DNA of 29,650 bases, from the NCBI GenBank assembly GCA_040235565.1, contig JBECLA010000069.1, positions 1 through 29,650 on the forward strand, given 5' to 3'. Below the pieces are notes generated by a model that ran no database searches, was not told the origin of the DNA, and saw nothing but the letters and a program-made list of their open reading frames with translations. How positions within the stretch are numbered: the first letter of the stretch is position 1; the number at the start of each line of letters is the position of its first letter. The stretch is from JAHEIJ01 sp040235565 (GTDB lineage: Bacteria > Pseudomonadota > Gammaproteobacteria > UBA6429 > Thiohalophilaceae). The translations under genes were made by a program, and so were the position numbers. Below, in pieces: positions 1 to 8,659 of the stretch.

Positions 1-1
1 T

Positions 2-238
2 TCCATGGCTGTGTGGATTCTTACCCAGATGAAACGATGGGGTTATGTCAAAGGTGACGTGAATTACAAAGCCATTGCAGAAGAAGTTTATCTGGCAGCG
101 GATTGCGGCAATATCATGAAGGAACTGGGTTATGCACCGCCAGGTTCCACCTATGAGAATTACGTCATCATGGGTAAGGAATTTGACTACACCAAACCCG
201 ATGAGTATGCCAAGAGTTTCGCTATCACGAGGGCATAA
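2..238 (+). CDS. cynA: Cyanate/nitrate ABC transporter substrate-binding protein, C-terminal fragment
   Basis: The reading frame is open from the first bases of the window, so this is only the last ~78 residues of a longer gene. The segment WILTQMKRWG followed by NYKAIAEEVYLAAD resembles the C-terminus of NrtA/CmpA/CynA periplasmic binding proteins, where the same Met-Lys-Arg-Trp-Gly helix and a Tyr-Leu-Ala-Ala/Thr-Asp segment occur. The next gene is the cognate permease, starting 2 bases after the stop, so the genes form one operon. Family members bind nitrate, nitrite, bicarbonate or cyanate outside the inner membrane. Cyanate is favoured here only because a cyanase closes the operon; the ligand pocket lies outside the window. 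Confidence 0.8.
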   Translation, partial: SMAVWILTQMKRWGYVKGDVNYKAIAEEVYLAADCGNIMKELGYAPPGSTYENYVIMGKEFDYTKPDEYAKSFAITRA

Positions 239-240
239 TA

Positions 241-1068
241 ATGAAAAATATTCATATCCGGTCAATGCTGCTCTCACTGGTAATCCTCGTTTTTCTACTG
301 GGGATCTGGGAAATGGCTAATCAACCTCCCAAGGCAGAAAAGGCTATGACTGAATATGAAATGTTAATGGGGGGCAGCGAGCCACAGGCTCGCGTGCCCA
401 ACCCCTCGGAGATTGGCAAGCTTGCAGTGGAAGAACTCAGTGATCCGTTTTATGACAAGGGACCGAATGACAAAGGCATCGGACTGCAGCTTTTGTATTC
501 ATTGAAACGGGTAATATCCGGTTACTTACTTGCTGCACTGGTAGCGATACCGGTGGGCTTTCTCATTGGCATGTCACCATTGATGCAGAAAGCTCTGGAT
601 CCGTTTATTCAGGTACTAAAACCGATCTCACCTCTCGCGTGGATGCCGCTGGCTTTATTTATCCTGAAAGACTCGGAAGTCTCATCGGTCTTTGTCATCT
701 TCATCTGTTCCATCTGGCCGATGTTAATCAATACCGCCTTTGGCGTGAGCTCGGTCAAAAAGGACTATATCAACGTGGCACGCACGCATGAATTGGGTGG
801 CTTACGCACCGCGTTTCTGGTCATTTTGCCGGCTGCTGCACCCACTATTCTAACTGGTATGCGTATTTCTATCGGGATTGCATGGTTGGTGATTGTAGCC
901 GCGGAAATGTTGGTTGGTGGTACCGGAGTTGGATACTACGTCTGGAATGAATGGAATAATCTGGATCTGACCAGTGTAGTTTTCTCCATCCTGATGATTG
1001 GTGTAGTGGGCATGATACTCGATCTTCTGCTCGCTCGTGCCACCAAGCTTGTGCAATACGTGGAGTAA
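241..1068 (+). CDS. cynB: ABC transporter permease, NrtB/CynB type
   Basis: This 275-residue inner-membrane permease belongs to the nitrate/cyanate/taurine importer class. It has an N-terminal hydrophobic helix (about residues 8-25), a periplasmic stretch to about residue 80, and then the BPD_transp_1 core with further membrane segments between about 92 and 265. The cytoplasmic EAA-type coupling loop is visible at residues 179-197, with the conserved Gly at 186-187 and Leu-Pro at 196-197. The ATG follows a GAGGG sequence and lies 2 bases after the cynA-like stop. It would form the channel with the ATPase encoded 3 bases downstream. Substrate is inferred from context, since nitrate and cyanate permeases cannot be told apart by eye. 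Confidence 0.85.
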   Translation: MKNIHIRSMLLSLVILVFLLGIWEMANQPPKAEKAMTEYEMLMGGSEPQARVPNPSEIGKLAVEELSDPFYDKGPNDKGIGLQLLYSLKRVISGYLLAALVAIPVGFLIGMSPLMQKALDPFIQVLKPISPLAWMPLALFILKDSEVSSVFVIFICSIWPMLINTAFGVSSVKKDYINVARTHELGGLRTAFLVILPAAAPTILTGMRISIGIAWLVIVAAEMLVGGTGVGYYVWNEWNNLDLTSVVFSILMIGVVGMILDLLLARATKLVQYVE

Positions 1069-1071
1069 CTT

Positions 1072-2019
1072 ATGACTGACTATTTTCTGAATGCACAGGG
1101 ATTGACTAAATCTTACCCCGCTCCGCGTGGTGGAGAACCCTTGACCGTTTTTGAGAACATCAATTTTGGTATCAACAAGGGGGAATTTGTTTGTATTATC
1201 GGCCATTCCGGCTGTGGTAAATCCACAATTCTTAATATCCTGGCTGGCCTGGATAAGGCCACTGAAGGTGTGGTCCTTATGGATAACAAGGAAGTTGCCG
1301 GTCCCAGTCTGGACCGTGGGGTAGTTTTCCAGAACTACTCTCTCTTACCCTGGATTTCCACCCTCAAAAATATCACTTTTGCTGTCAAATCGCGGCATCC
1401 TGGCTGGAGCAAACAGCAAGTCCTGGATCACAGCATGAAGTATATCGAGATGGTCGGGCTCAAAGGTGCCGAACATCGAAAACCTTCACAACTGTCAGGT
1501 GGGATGCGTCAGCGGGTCAGTATTGCGCGTGCGTTCGCAATCGAGCCCAAATTACTGTTGTTGGATGAACCTTTCGGGGCACTGGATGCCCTGACTCGAG
1601 GCATGATCCAGGAAGAATTAATCAAGATCTGGAGTCAATCAACCCAGACAGTGTTCATGATTACCCATGATGTGGATGAAGCAATTTTACTGGCGGATCG
1701 CATACTGCTTATGAGTAACGGCCCATATGCACAAATTGCCGAATCGGTGGTAATTGATATTCCCCGACCAAGAAATCGTACCGATATCATTCATCATCCA
1801 CACTATTACACCATTCGCAACCATATTGTTGATTTTCTGGTGAAACGTTCCAAGGAACTGGCTGATCCGCAAAGCCGTACAATTGCCAAGCCAAGCAAAA
1901 CAGGTTTACGTTATCCCCCGGAAGTGAATCCTGTAACCGGAAGTCAGCAAGAAATTATTCATCCGCATCCAGACAATGAGGATGCAAACCTAAACCAAAC
2001 CGTTGTTAACATGCAATAA
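1072..2019 (+). CDS. cynD: ABC transporter ATP-binding protein, NrtD/CynD type
   Basis: This 315-residue ATPase powers the importer. Walker A is GHSGCGKST at residues 44-52, the Q-loop Gln is in VVFQNYS near residue 87, the LSGG signature is at 141-144, Walker B LLLLDEP ends at 167, the D-loop follows at 169-172 and the H-loop His is at 199. All catalytic elements look intact. The last ~50 residues (from about 265) form a polar, Pro/Asn-rich tail absent from many NrtD homologues. It is not the NrtA-like regulatory domain found in NrtC. The start is 3 bases after the permease stop, so the two are translationally linked. Confidence 0.88.
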   Translation: MTDYFLNAQGLTKSYPAPRGGEPLTVFENINFGINKGEFVCIIGHSGCGKSTILNILAGLDKATEGVVLMDNKEVAGPSLDRGVVFQNYSLLPWISTLKNITFAVKSRHPGWSKQQVLDHSMKYIEMVGLKGAEHRKPSQLSGGMRQRVSIARAFAIEPKLLLLDEPFGALDALTRGMIQEELIKIWSQSTQTVFMITHDVDEAILLADRILLMSNGPYAQIAESVVIDIPRPRNRTDIIHHPHYYTIRNHIVDFLVKRSKELADPQSRTIAKPSKTGLRYPPEVNPVTGSQQEIIHPHPDNEDANLNQTVVNMQ

Positions 2020-2042
2020 CTTGAGATGTACAGGAGAATCCT

Positions 2043-2540
2043 ATGAGTGCAACCGTTGAAAGTCTGAAAACATTACCTAATAGCATGACCAGCTCGCTGA
2101 TGAGCAAAGAAGAAATGACAGAAGCGATCATTACGGCAAAAATTGCCAAAAGCATGACCTGGCAGGAAATCGCGGATGCGGTCGAAGCCGGGGTAATTTG
2201 GGTAACTTCAGCATGTTTTGGCAAAAACAGTATGCCCAAACCGTTGGCTGATAAATTGTGCGCCGCATTGGATCTGCCTGAAAAAGTCAATGTCGCCTTG
2301 CAGGCTTTTCCCCACAAAGCCTGGGAAAAGACCGTCCCACAGGACCCCGTGGTATATCGATTCTATGAAATCGTGGGTGTCTATGGAGACACCATCAAGG
2401 AAGTGATCCACGAAAAGTTTGGTGACGGCATCATGAGTGCAATTGATTTCTCGATGGATATTGACAAGGAAGAAAATCCCGCCGGGGATCGCGTCGTTAT
2501 TACTATGAACGGTAAATTTTTGCCATACAAAACCTGGTAA
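2043..2540 (+). CDS. cynS: Cyanate hydratase (cyanase)
   Basis: Cyanase converts cyanate plus bicarbonate to ammonia and two CO2. The 165-residue protein has the N-terminal helical DNA-binding-like domain (about 20-95) and the C-terminal cyanase domain. The three catalytic residues known from E. coli CynS (Arg96, Glu99, Ser122) align with Arg106, Glu109 and Ser132 at a constant offset of ten, so the enzyme should be active. An AGGAG Shine-Dalgarno sits just upstream of the ATG. It is the last gene of the transporter operon, 23 bases after the ATPase stop, and a strong terminator follows. The order binding protein, permease, ATPase, cyanase matches the cynABDS arrangement known from cyanobacteria and some nitrifiers. 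Confidence 0.95.
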   Translation: MSATVESLKTLPNSMTSSLMSKEEMTEAIITAKIAKSMTWQEIADAVEAGVIWVTSACFGKNSMPKPLADKLCAALDLPEKVNVALQAFPHKAWEKTVPQDPVVYRFYEIVGVYGDTIKEVIHEKFGDGIMSAIDFSMDIDKEENPAGDRVVITMNGKFLPYKTW

Positions 2541-2543
2541 CCG

Positions 2544-2575
2544 AAAAAGGCCAACACAATGGTGTTGGCCTTTTT
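2544..2575. terminator. Bidirectional Rho-independent terminator after cynS
   Basis: A perfect 14-bp stem (2544-2557 pairing with 2562-2575) encloses a 4-base loop. It carries five A on the left arm and five T on the right, so it can end transcripts from both strands. It lies 3 bases past the cynS stop and about 50 bases past the stop of the convergent gene that ends at 2627. Confidence 0.92.
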
Positions 2576-2626
2576 ACCAAGGATTATTGTTTGTAGTCGT
2601 TATCTAAAAATCCGGGAAAGGATTTT

Positions 2627-4192
2627 TTATAACCCATCCGGACCAAATAATACTCCAGCTAACAGTCGTTCAACAGGCACAAAATCGTCTGTCAAGATCG
2701 GCAGATTGGCCAGCGGCGTGCCTGACGAGCTTAAGTTCTTATTTACTCGACGCCATTGCCGATCGAAGCCATGTTTAGATTTTACTTCCTGCGGTAAGGG
2801 ACGAAAATTGTTTGCCGAAATCACATACGTTACACGCAAATGTTGTTCTGGCTCTTCTTCCAGCCAGACATCAACATGATTAAATTCCAACTGCAGGGTA
2901 TTGATTAGACTTTTGACAAGTTTTGCATCAGGGTAAATATCGACAATATTTATTAAATACATACCTTGCGGATGTAATTTACGTTTCACGATTTTGGCAA
3001 ATTCTTGCGTTATCATATGGTATGGAACGGATACATCATGAAATACGTCAGTGATTATCACATCATATGAGTCACGTATACTTTGTAGTGCTACACGCGC
3101 ATCGTTATGTATCACATGCATGGAACTAGTATTAACAAATAATTCTTGTTCAGCGGCAGAAGTTACTTGGGGGTCCAGTTCGGCAACGGTTATATGGGCA
3201 TTCGGGTATCTCGCAAATATGGCTCGAGGTTGTGTATAAGCGCCTCCACCAGCAAAGAAATAACGCAGGCGTGAGTCTTCATTTTGAAGCTTGAAATGAA
3301 TGCGCACAATTTCATCCATAGCGTGGACATATGGCGAAATTAGTAAATCCGGTTTTTGTTTGTGATTAATTCCGTGCAGCAAATGATCCAATATCAAAGC
3401 TTTTGCTGCACCATATTCATAACTCGACGCATCAACCACACGCACACAAAAATAATTGCTTTCCCACTGACATGGATTAGCAAATCCGTTACGTACCTGC
3501 GTTAACATAATGGTACTTACACCCAGTGTGATTAATAGAACCACATGAGTTGTTCGAGTTTTACGCAGGAAAGGTAAAGCCAATAATGCCAAACAGATGG
3601 CACTACCAATGATAATCATGCGGGTGCCAAAATATTGTACTAGCCAGTACCCGGTAATGAATGTTCCCAGAATACTTCCCAGTGCTGCGAGTGCATGCAT
3701 TCTACCAACAATATGTCCGGTACGAATATCGAGATGCAAGGCCATGGTAGTCAACAACGGAGTAATGATACCTAGCAGCATTGCCGGCAGAAAAAACATC
3801 GTTAAGACATATATAAAACTGGAGCTAATTAAATCGAGTTGACTGGTCTGTAGTACAGGCGCCACAAAGGTGAGTAACATCAAACTTGCAATACAAAATA
3901 TCGCAGCCAGTAATAAAGTTATACCAATGGCTTCATCTGTACCACCCCGATCTGCCCAACGTCCTCCTACCCAATTACCTAGTGATAAACCGGCAAGAAT
4001 AACGCCGATAATCGAGGTCCAACTATATATAGACACACCAACATAAGGGGCAATCAGACGTCCTGCGACGATCTCCAGAACCAAGAGAATGGCTGAACTG
4101 ATAAAAATGGTAAAACCATACCATATAACAGTGCGGCGGTTAGAACTACTGAGTTCAGAGGTTGTGGGTGTGCGCAAGCATGTAACTCTCAA
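2627..4192 (-). CDS. Membrane-fused spermidine synthase-like protein
   Basis: This 521-residue protein has an N-terminal polytopic membrane region (about residues 22-225, roughly seven or eight helices) joined to a C-terminal Rossmann domain of the spermidine-synthase class. The nucleoside-binding glycine motif FFAGGGAYTQPR, the acidic AELDP strand end, HNDARVAL and the YDVIITDVFHD loop with VPYHMIT are all recognisable. This is the layout of 'fused MFS/spermidine synthase' proteins. These families include true aminopropyltransferases and many of unknown substrate, so activity on putrescine is not established. The frame opens with TTG at 4192 straight after an in-frame stop. A second TTG at 4177, preceded by GAGAG, is an equally possible start; no ATG is available before the membrane region. 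Confidence 0.75.
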   Translation of the reverse strand: MRVTCLRTPTTSELSSSNRRTVIWYGFTIFISSAILLVLEIVAGRLIAPYVGVSIYSWTSIIGVILAGLSLGNWVGGRWADRGGTDEAIGITLLLAAIFCIASLMLLTFVAPVLQTSQLDLISSSFIYVLTMFFLPAMLLGIITPLLTTMALHLDIRTGHIVGRMHALAALGSILGTFITGYWLVQYFGTRMIIIGSAICLALLALPFLRKTRTTHVVLLITLGVSTIMLTQVRNGFANPCQWESNYFCVRVVDASSYEYGAAKALILDHLLHGINHKQKPDLLISPYVHAMDEIVRIHFKLQNEDSRLRYFFAGGGAYTQPRAIFARYPNAHITVAELDPQVTSAAEQELFVNTSSMHVIHNDARVALQSIRDSYDVIITDVFHDVSVPYHMITQEFAKIVKRKLHPQGMYLINIVDIYPDAKLVKSLINTLQLEFNHVDVWLEEEPEQHLRVTYVISANNFRPLPQEVKSKHGFDRQWRRVNKNLSSSGTPLANLPILTDDFVPVERLLAGVLFGPDGL

Positions 4193-4309
4193 TCAGGATG
4201 TCTCATCATTCTAGTACAAGGTAAAATCTCCCGGCGAGATATTTTTTAATCAGATCTTAGAAAGGTAACTAATTGAAAATATTAGACAAGGTTACATATA
4301 TTAAGTGGT

Positions 4310-5311
4310 TTAGTGGACCTGGGGATCCCAGATTCGTGCCCAGACCCAATGGAGGCGCTCGTAATTCCGTATACCTGGAATTCGCTGTACTGCTACGGAA
4401 TGGGGGTGGGGATTAGCCACCTCTCCCACTTTAAAACGAAATACATATTCCGGTTCCAGTCCCATCCGCAGATCGGTAATAATAATGTCACCATCGTCAG
4501 CCGATGCGGCAAAAAATCCTTTGGTAAACCATTCCAGCCGCTGCACCGGCCAGTCGTCGTGTAAGGATTCAATTAGTACCAGCGAACGTGGGTGCTGTTC
4601 GAAGTGAATCGGTGTATCGCCATCGAAGAATGAATAAAATCCTTCATAATAATACATATCGTTAATTACCAGGATACGCCACATAAGGCTATTGAACGGT
4701 GTGGGAGTCGTTAAAATTCTGGTGAAACCAATGTTTTGATTTTCAAGCGCATCTCGGGAAATGTTCTCGACATGAAGCTTGGCACCGACTGTCCACAACA
4801 GATAACCAGTACTTAATACCAGTCCGATGGTATTGACTGTATATCCCCATATCTTGTGGCGTGCTGCGAGCAATGCAGCAATGACACCTATTAATAGTGG
4901 TAATGTGTAGGCCGGATCAATAATAAAGATGGTCGACCAGGTCATTGGCGTCGTTATAATGGGCCAGAAGATCTGGGTACCATAGACTGTAAAACTATCA
5001 AGCAGAACGTGAGTTGCGAATACCAGATAAACCAACGCAACCCAACGTCGTCGGAATTTGATAGTCTCTGGATGTAATTTCATGATTAGCCAGGCCACAA
5101 TTGGGGTCAGGGCCGCCAACACAAACAGGGAATGACTGGCGCTGCGGTGATAGGTAAAATCACGCACGGCATCACCAAATGAAATAAATACATCCAAATC
5201 CGGGAGCGTACCACAAATCGCTCCCCAAATTAGCGCTTTACGCCCTACTTGCCGTCCTGCCGTAGCTTCTCCTACAGCGGCGCCTAGCGCGATCTGAGTA
5301 AGCGAATCCAT
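4310..5311 (-). CDS. YdjM-like inner-membrane metal-dependent hydrolase family protein
   Basis: The 333-residue protein starts MDSLTQIALGAAVGEA and carries GTLPDLDVF, HRSASHSLF and HVLLDSFTVYG, the His/Asp-rich segments typical of the YdjM (LexA-binding, putative membrane hydrolase) family. These His and Asp residues are the likely metal ligands. Hydrophobic helices follow between about 60 and 175; the C-terminal ~150 residues are soluble and more variable. The biochemical role of the family is not well established. It starts 12 bases after the dsbB stop on the same strand, so the two are probably co-transcribed from the promoter before dsbB. Confidence 0.75.
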   Translation of the reverse strand: MDSLTQIALGAAVGEATAGRQVGRKALIWGAICGTLPDLDVFISFGDAVRDFTYHRSASHSLFVLAALTPIVAWLIMKLHPETIKFRRRWVALVYLVFATHVLLDSFTVYGTQIFWPIITTPMTWSTIFIIDPAYTLPLLIGVIAALLAARHKIWGYTVNTIGLVLSTGYLLWTVGAKLHVENISRDALENQNIGFTRILTTPTPFNSLMWRILVINDMYYYEGFYSFFDGDTPIHFEQHPRSLVLIESLHDDWPVQRLEWFTKGFFAASADDGDIIITDLRMGLEPEYVFRFKVGEVANPHPHSVAVQRIPGIRNYERLHWVWARIWDPQVH

Positions 5312-5323
5312 TGATTTATTGAA

Positions 5324-5845
5324 TCATCGCTGAAACAAATTAGTGACGGATGCCAATAACATAAAAAAGCTGACAATTAAAAGCAGAACAGACAAGACTA
5401 TCAACGTTTCCGCCATAGTGATACCAAATGCAATTATCGGGGTATAACCACATGAGGTTTCAACACGAAACACCCAGGGTAGCCATTGATCGATAGCAAA
5501 CCAGGCAGGTAACCCGAGGTCTACACCGCAATTACTGAACACAAATCCACGTTCAGTGCCCAATAACAAATAAGATCGTTCTACAAGTGCCAGGGCAATC
5601 ATTACGACCGAGAATTGCGCCAGGGTGTTCATTATTTTGTTATTGCGTAACAATAAACCTATAACGGAAACAATGATGAAAATCGATACCCATAAGCGTA
5701 CCTGGATACATAAAGTGCAGGGAAGCTCGCCTCGGATATATTGAAAATATAAAGCCGCAGCGATCAAGAAAATACCGCCGAGCAGGTACACCAGCCAATA
5801 CCATTGGCTACGGGAAATTATCTTGAGTTGATTAAGAACGGTCAT
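5324..5845 (-). CDS. dsbB: Disulfide bond formation protein DsbB
   Basis: DsbB re-oxidises DsbA and passes electrons to quinone in the inner membrane. The 173-residue protein has four hydrophobic helices and both required cysteine pairs. The first is CTLC (Cys43, Cys46) after the first helix, and the second is Cys106 and Cys132 in the second periplasmic loop, matching E. coli Cys41/44 and Cys104/130. Length is normal for the family. A good sigma70-like promoter lies about 40 bases upstream. A link to the copper genes further along is possible, because Cu(I)/Cu(II) stress disturbs periplasmic disulfides, but distance makes this speculative. Confidence 0.92.
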   Translation of the reverse strand: MTVLNQLKIISRSQWYWLVYLLGGIFLIAAALYFQYIRGELPCTLCIQVRLWVSIFIIVSVIGLLLRNNKIMNTLAQFSVVMIALALVERSYLLLGTERGFVFSNCGVDLGLPAWFAIDQWLPWVFRVETSCGYTPIIAFGITMAETLIVLSVLLLIVSFFMLLASVTNLFQR

Positions 5846-5889
5846 TGTCGACTTTCGCTTTTAGATAAAGGGGATAATTGCCATACTCA

Positions 5890-5918
5890 TTTATATAATA
5901 GTATCAATATTTTGTCAC
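5890..5918 (-). promoter_or_regulatory. Candidate sigma70 promoter for dsbB
   Basis: Read on the - strand, GTGACA (5913-5918) and TATAAA (5890-5895) are separated by exactly 17 bases; each matches the consensus at five of six positions. Transcription would begin near 5883, about 38 bases before the dsbB ATG. The same AT-rich stretch holds TATAAT on the + strand (5894-5899), but without a convincing -35 box for cbbQ. Confidence 0.55.
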
Positions 5919-6053
5919 GATTATCACCTTGTCCCCCTCGGATAATCATGCTTCCTGTTATGTGGATTTGTCAAAAAAGATGGTCGTGGCTCGCTTGCTC
6001 GACTAAGCTGATAAGGTTGGGAAAAAAATCAGTATTTTTAGGGAGATCATTTG

Positions 6054-6851
6054 ATGGACACGCCTGCTGTCACAAACCACCCCCTCTATCTGCCACAGGG
6101 GAATGAGTGTACTGTACTTCGCTCGGCATATCACCGGCGTTTACCGTTACTCATCAAGGGTCCCACCGGCTGTGGCAAAACGCGCTTTGTTCGTCATATG
6201 GCTGCCGAGCTGGGCCGACCGCTGTACACCGTCTCCTGTCATGATGAGCTCTCTTCTGCTGACCTGGTAGGACGGTTTCTCATACACGGCGAGGAAACGG
6301 TCTGGCAGGACGGACCGCTGACCCGGGCAGTTCGCGAAGGTGCAATTTGCTACCTCGACGAGATCGTGGAAGCTCGTAAAGACACCACCGTAATCCTGCA
6401 TCCTTTGACAGACGATCGGCGCGAGCTGTCACTGGAAAAAACCGGTGAGGTAATCAAGGCACCGGCGGAATTCATGCTGGTAATTTCCTACAACCCGGGC
6501 TACCAGAATATGTTCAAAAATTTAAAACCGAGCACCCGTCAGCGCTTTGTCGCCATCACGTTTGATTTTCCCTCACCCGAACTTGAAGTGAAAATCCTTG
6601 AACAGGAAGTGGATATTTCTAATGCCCTGGCACAACAACTGGTTAACCTGGGAGGTAATTTACGCGCCCTGGAAGGTCATGACCTTGAGGAAGTTCCTTC
6701 CACCCGATTGTTGGTGCATGCAGCAAGCCTGATTACTGATGGGCTAAGCCCGGCAGAAGCTTGCCGTGTGGGAATTGTGGAAGCCTTATCGGATGATCCG
6801 GTTATTCAGGAAGGACTGTGGGAAATTGTCCAGTCTTTCTTCCCTGCTTGA
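6054..6851 (+). CDS. cbbQ: CbbQ/NorQ-type AAA+ ATPase
   Basis: This MoxR-class AAA+ ATPase works with a VWA-domain partner to remodel an enzyme: RuBisCO in the CbbQO case, nitric oxide reductase in the NorQD case. Walker A GPTGCGKT is at residues 36-43, Walker B YLDE ends at 103, and the sensor-like segment VISYNPGYQN and the Arg-finger-type STRQRF follow. Length (265 residues) is normal. The frame can open at TTG 6051, but the ATG at 6054 is 8 bases after GGGAG and is preferred. The partner gene begins 18 bases downstream. CbbQ rather than NorQ is inferred from overall resemblance, and no rbc or nor gene is present to confirm it. Confidence 0.82.
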   Translation: MDTPAVTNHPLYLPQGNECTVLRSAYHRRLPLLIKGPTGCGKTRFVRHMAAELGRPLYTVSCHDELSSADLVGRFLIHGEETVWQDGPLTRAVREGAICYLDEIVEARKDTTVILHPLTDDRRELSLEKTGEVIKAPAEFMLVISYNPGYQNMFKNLKPSTRQRFVAITFDFPSPELEVKILEQEVDISNALAQQLVNLGGNLRALEGHDLEEVPSTRLLVHAASLITDGLSPAEACRVGIVEALSDDPVIQEGLWEIVQSFFPA

Positions 6852-6869
6852 TTGGTAACATAAACGAAA

Positions 6870-8615
6870 ATGGGCTTAAGAGGTTATCTTCCGCTGAATC
6901 TTGGCTTCGGTCTGTTGGCCGCACCCGCTTATCCCGATGCCGCTGTCAAACTGGAAGACATTGAAAAGAGCCTCAATCTATATCTGCATGCCTTGCGCCG
7001 CTCCTGTGAACAAAAAGTGGTGGCAACCGAACAAAAACGGGGTCTCGCCAGAACGTTATCTTCGCACCGGCATCTTAATGCACTCGCCTGGCAAGAAAGT
7101 AGTAATGCTCATTTACCCGAGAGTATCCAACGGTTTGACGAAACGACGCTTAACCGGGACTTGTATTACTGGCTCGCCGCCTATATCGCGTTTGATCAAC
7201 CTTTACCGGCGCCTGCACTGAACCAACCGCCTCTTTCACCAGCATTGGCGCATTTGCTGCAGGGTGTAATGACCAGCGCACGGGTATTAAAAGCCTGTCC
7301 GGGCCTGGTCGAGCGATATCAGCGCCTGTGTACAGCCTGCCTGAAAGAACGCGAGACCTTGCTGCCCATGGAGAAATTGTACCGTAACAATGCAGTGGCT
7401 GCACTTGAGGCGGGTATTCGCCGTGCCCTGGGTGATGAGAAAACACAAATTCCTCGCTGGCTGGAGCATGCCATTGATGCGGCAAATGTGGGCATAGTCT
7501 TACCAGACCCACCGGAGGCAACCGTAAAACCAGGCTTGCCTTTCTGGCCGGTAACCATGTGGGGTCGTCCGACACAGATCGCACCGACCAATCTGAATAT
7601 GCTCGAAGAATTGATCGACGAGGATTTGCTGGAACACAAGCGTGACGAATCTATCGAAAATCTGGAGCAAATCAAGATTACTGAATATCTTGAACTGCCT
7701 GCTGAAGATAAAGGCGAAGCCCTCACCGGATTTTTTCTTTATCCGGAATGGAACTGCAAAACGGAGGAATACCGGGACAATTGGTGTCAGGTTATTGAAG
7801 ATGTCCTGGACAGCGACGACTGGGCAGAGCCTCCGGCTGAACTCTATAAATTATCACGACGGGTACGCCGCCAATTTGAGGCATTACGAATAGATGATCG
7901 TTGGTTGCGCCGTCTGACTGATGGTGAGGAGGTCGATATCGACGATTTTATACAGGTCTTATCGGAACGACGGGGCTGTGGTTATGCCAATGAGCGGTTA
8001 TACAAACATCGCAAACGTGACGACCGGGAACTCGCTGTGATGGTCTTGCTCGATGTATCCAATTCCACCGGCTTTCAATTAAGTCATGGTCAGGTTATTG
8101 ATGTAGAACGGCAAGCCGTGTTGGTATTGGCAGAAGCATTGTCAGAACTGGATGACGTGTTTTCCATATATGCGTTTTCCGGTTATGGCCGCACCCAGGT
8201 GGATTGTCTGCGACTGAAAGACTTCGATGACGATTACAATGACACGGTACGAAAACGGATTTTTTCCCTCGCTCCGCGCGGTTCCACGCGGATAGGTGCC
8301 GCACTGCGACACATGGGTAAAAGAATTATGCGACGTTCAGAACGGCATCGATTGTTGCTTTTACTGACTGATGGTCGGCCTTTTGATCCGGCAGACAACT
8401 ATAAAGGATTGTATGCTCTGGAGGATACGCGTAAGGCCCTGCAGGACCTCCATAATGACGGTATTTATACTTATGGATTAACAATTGATCAGGCGGGTGT
8501 GGAATACCTGCCCTATCTGTTTGGCCCTGGCAAATATACTGTGTTCAGTAATGTGTTCGCGTTGCCTGAATTTCTCCCCAAGTTATATGCCCGATTAACA
8601 GGCCTGGGAAATTAA
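6870..8615 (+). CDS. cbbO: CbbO/NorD-type VWA-domain protein
   Basis: This is the adaptor partner of the preceding AAA+ ATPase. The last ~190 residues form a von Willebrand A domain with the MIDAS motif DVSNS (Asp395, Ser397, Ser399), a following Thr in PRGSTRIG and an Asp in LLLTDGRPFD; these bind a divalent metal and the client enzyme. The first ~380 residues are helical and acidic in places. At 581 residues it is shorter than typical CbbO (over 700) and closer to NorD in size, so the client is uncertain. The ATG at 6870 is the first start after an in-frame stop at 6861 and has only a weak ribosome-binding site, suggesting coupling to cbbQ. Confidence 0.75.
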   Translation: MGLRGYLPLNLGFGLLAAPAYPDAAVKLEDIEKSLNLYLHALRRSCEQKVVATEQKRGLARTLSSHRHLNALAWQESSNAHLPESIQRFDETTLNRDLYYWLAAYIAFDQPLPAPALNQPPLSPALAHLLQGVMTSARVLKACPGLVERYQRLCTACLKERETLLPMEKLYRNNAVAALEAGIRRALGDEKTQIPRWLEHAIDAANVGIVLPDPPEATVKPGLPFWPVTMWGRPTQIAPTNLNMLEELIDEDLLEHKRDESIENLEQIKITEYLELPAEDKGEALTGFFLYPEWNCKTEEYRDNWCQVIEDVLDSDDWAEPPAELYKLSRRVRRQFEALRIDDRWLRRLTDGEEVDIDDFIQVLSERRGCGYANERLYKHRKRDDRELAVMVLLDVSNSTGFQLSHGQVIDVERQAVLVLAEALSELDDVFSIYAFSGYGRTQVDCLRLKDFDDDYNDTVRKRIFSLAPRGSTRIGAALRHMGKRIMRRSERHRLLLLLTDGRPFDPADNYKGLYALEDTRKALQDLHNDGIYTYGLTIDQAGVEYLPYLFGPGKYTVFSNVFALPEFLPKLYARLTGLGN

Positions 8616-8659
8616 TCTTTTATGAACGATATCAGCAATTTAATTAACAGTGCGGGTTT

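Noticed and set aside
850..1206. 118-codon open frame on the - strand across the permease/ATPase junction
   Set aside because: Overlaps two strongly supported + strand genes and shows no protein family features.
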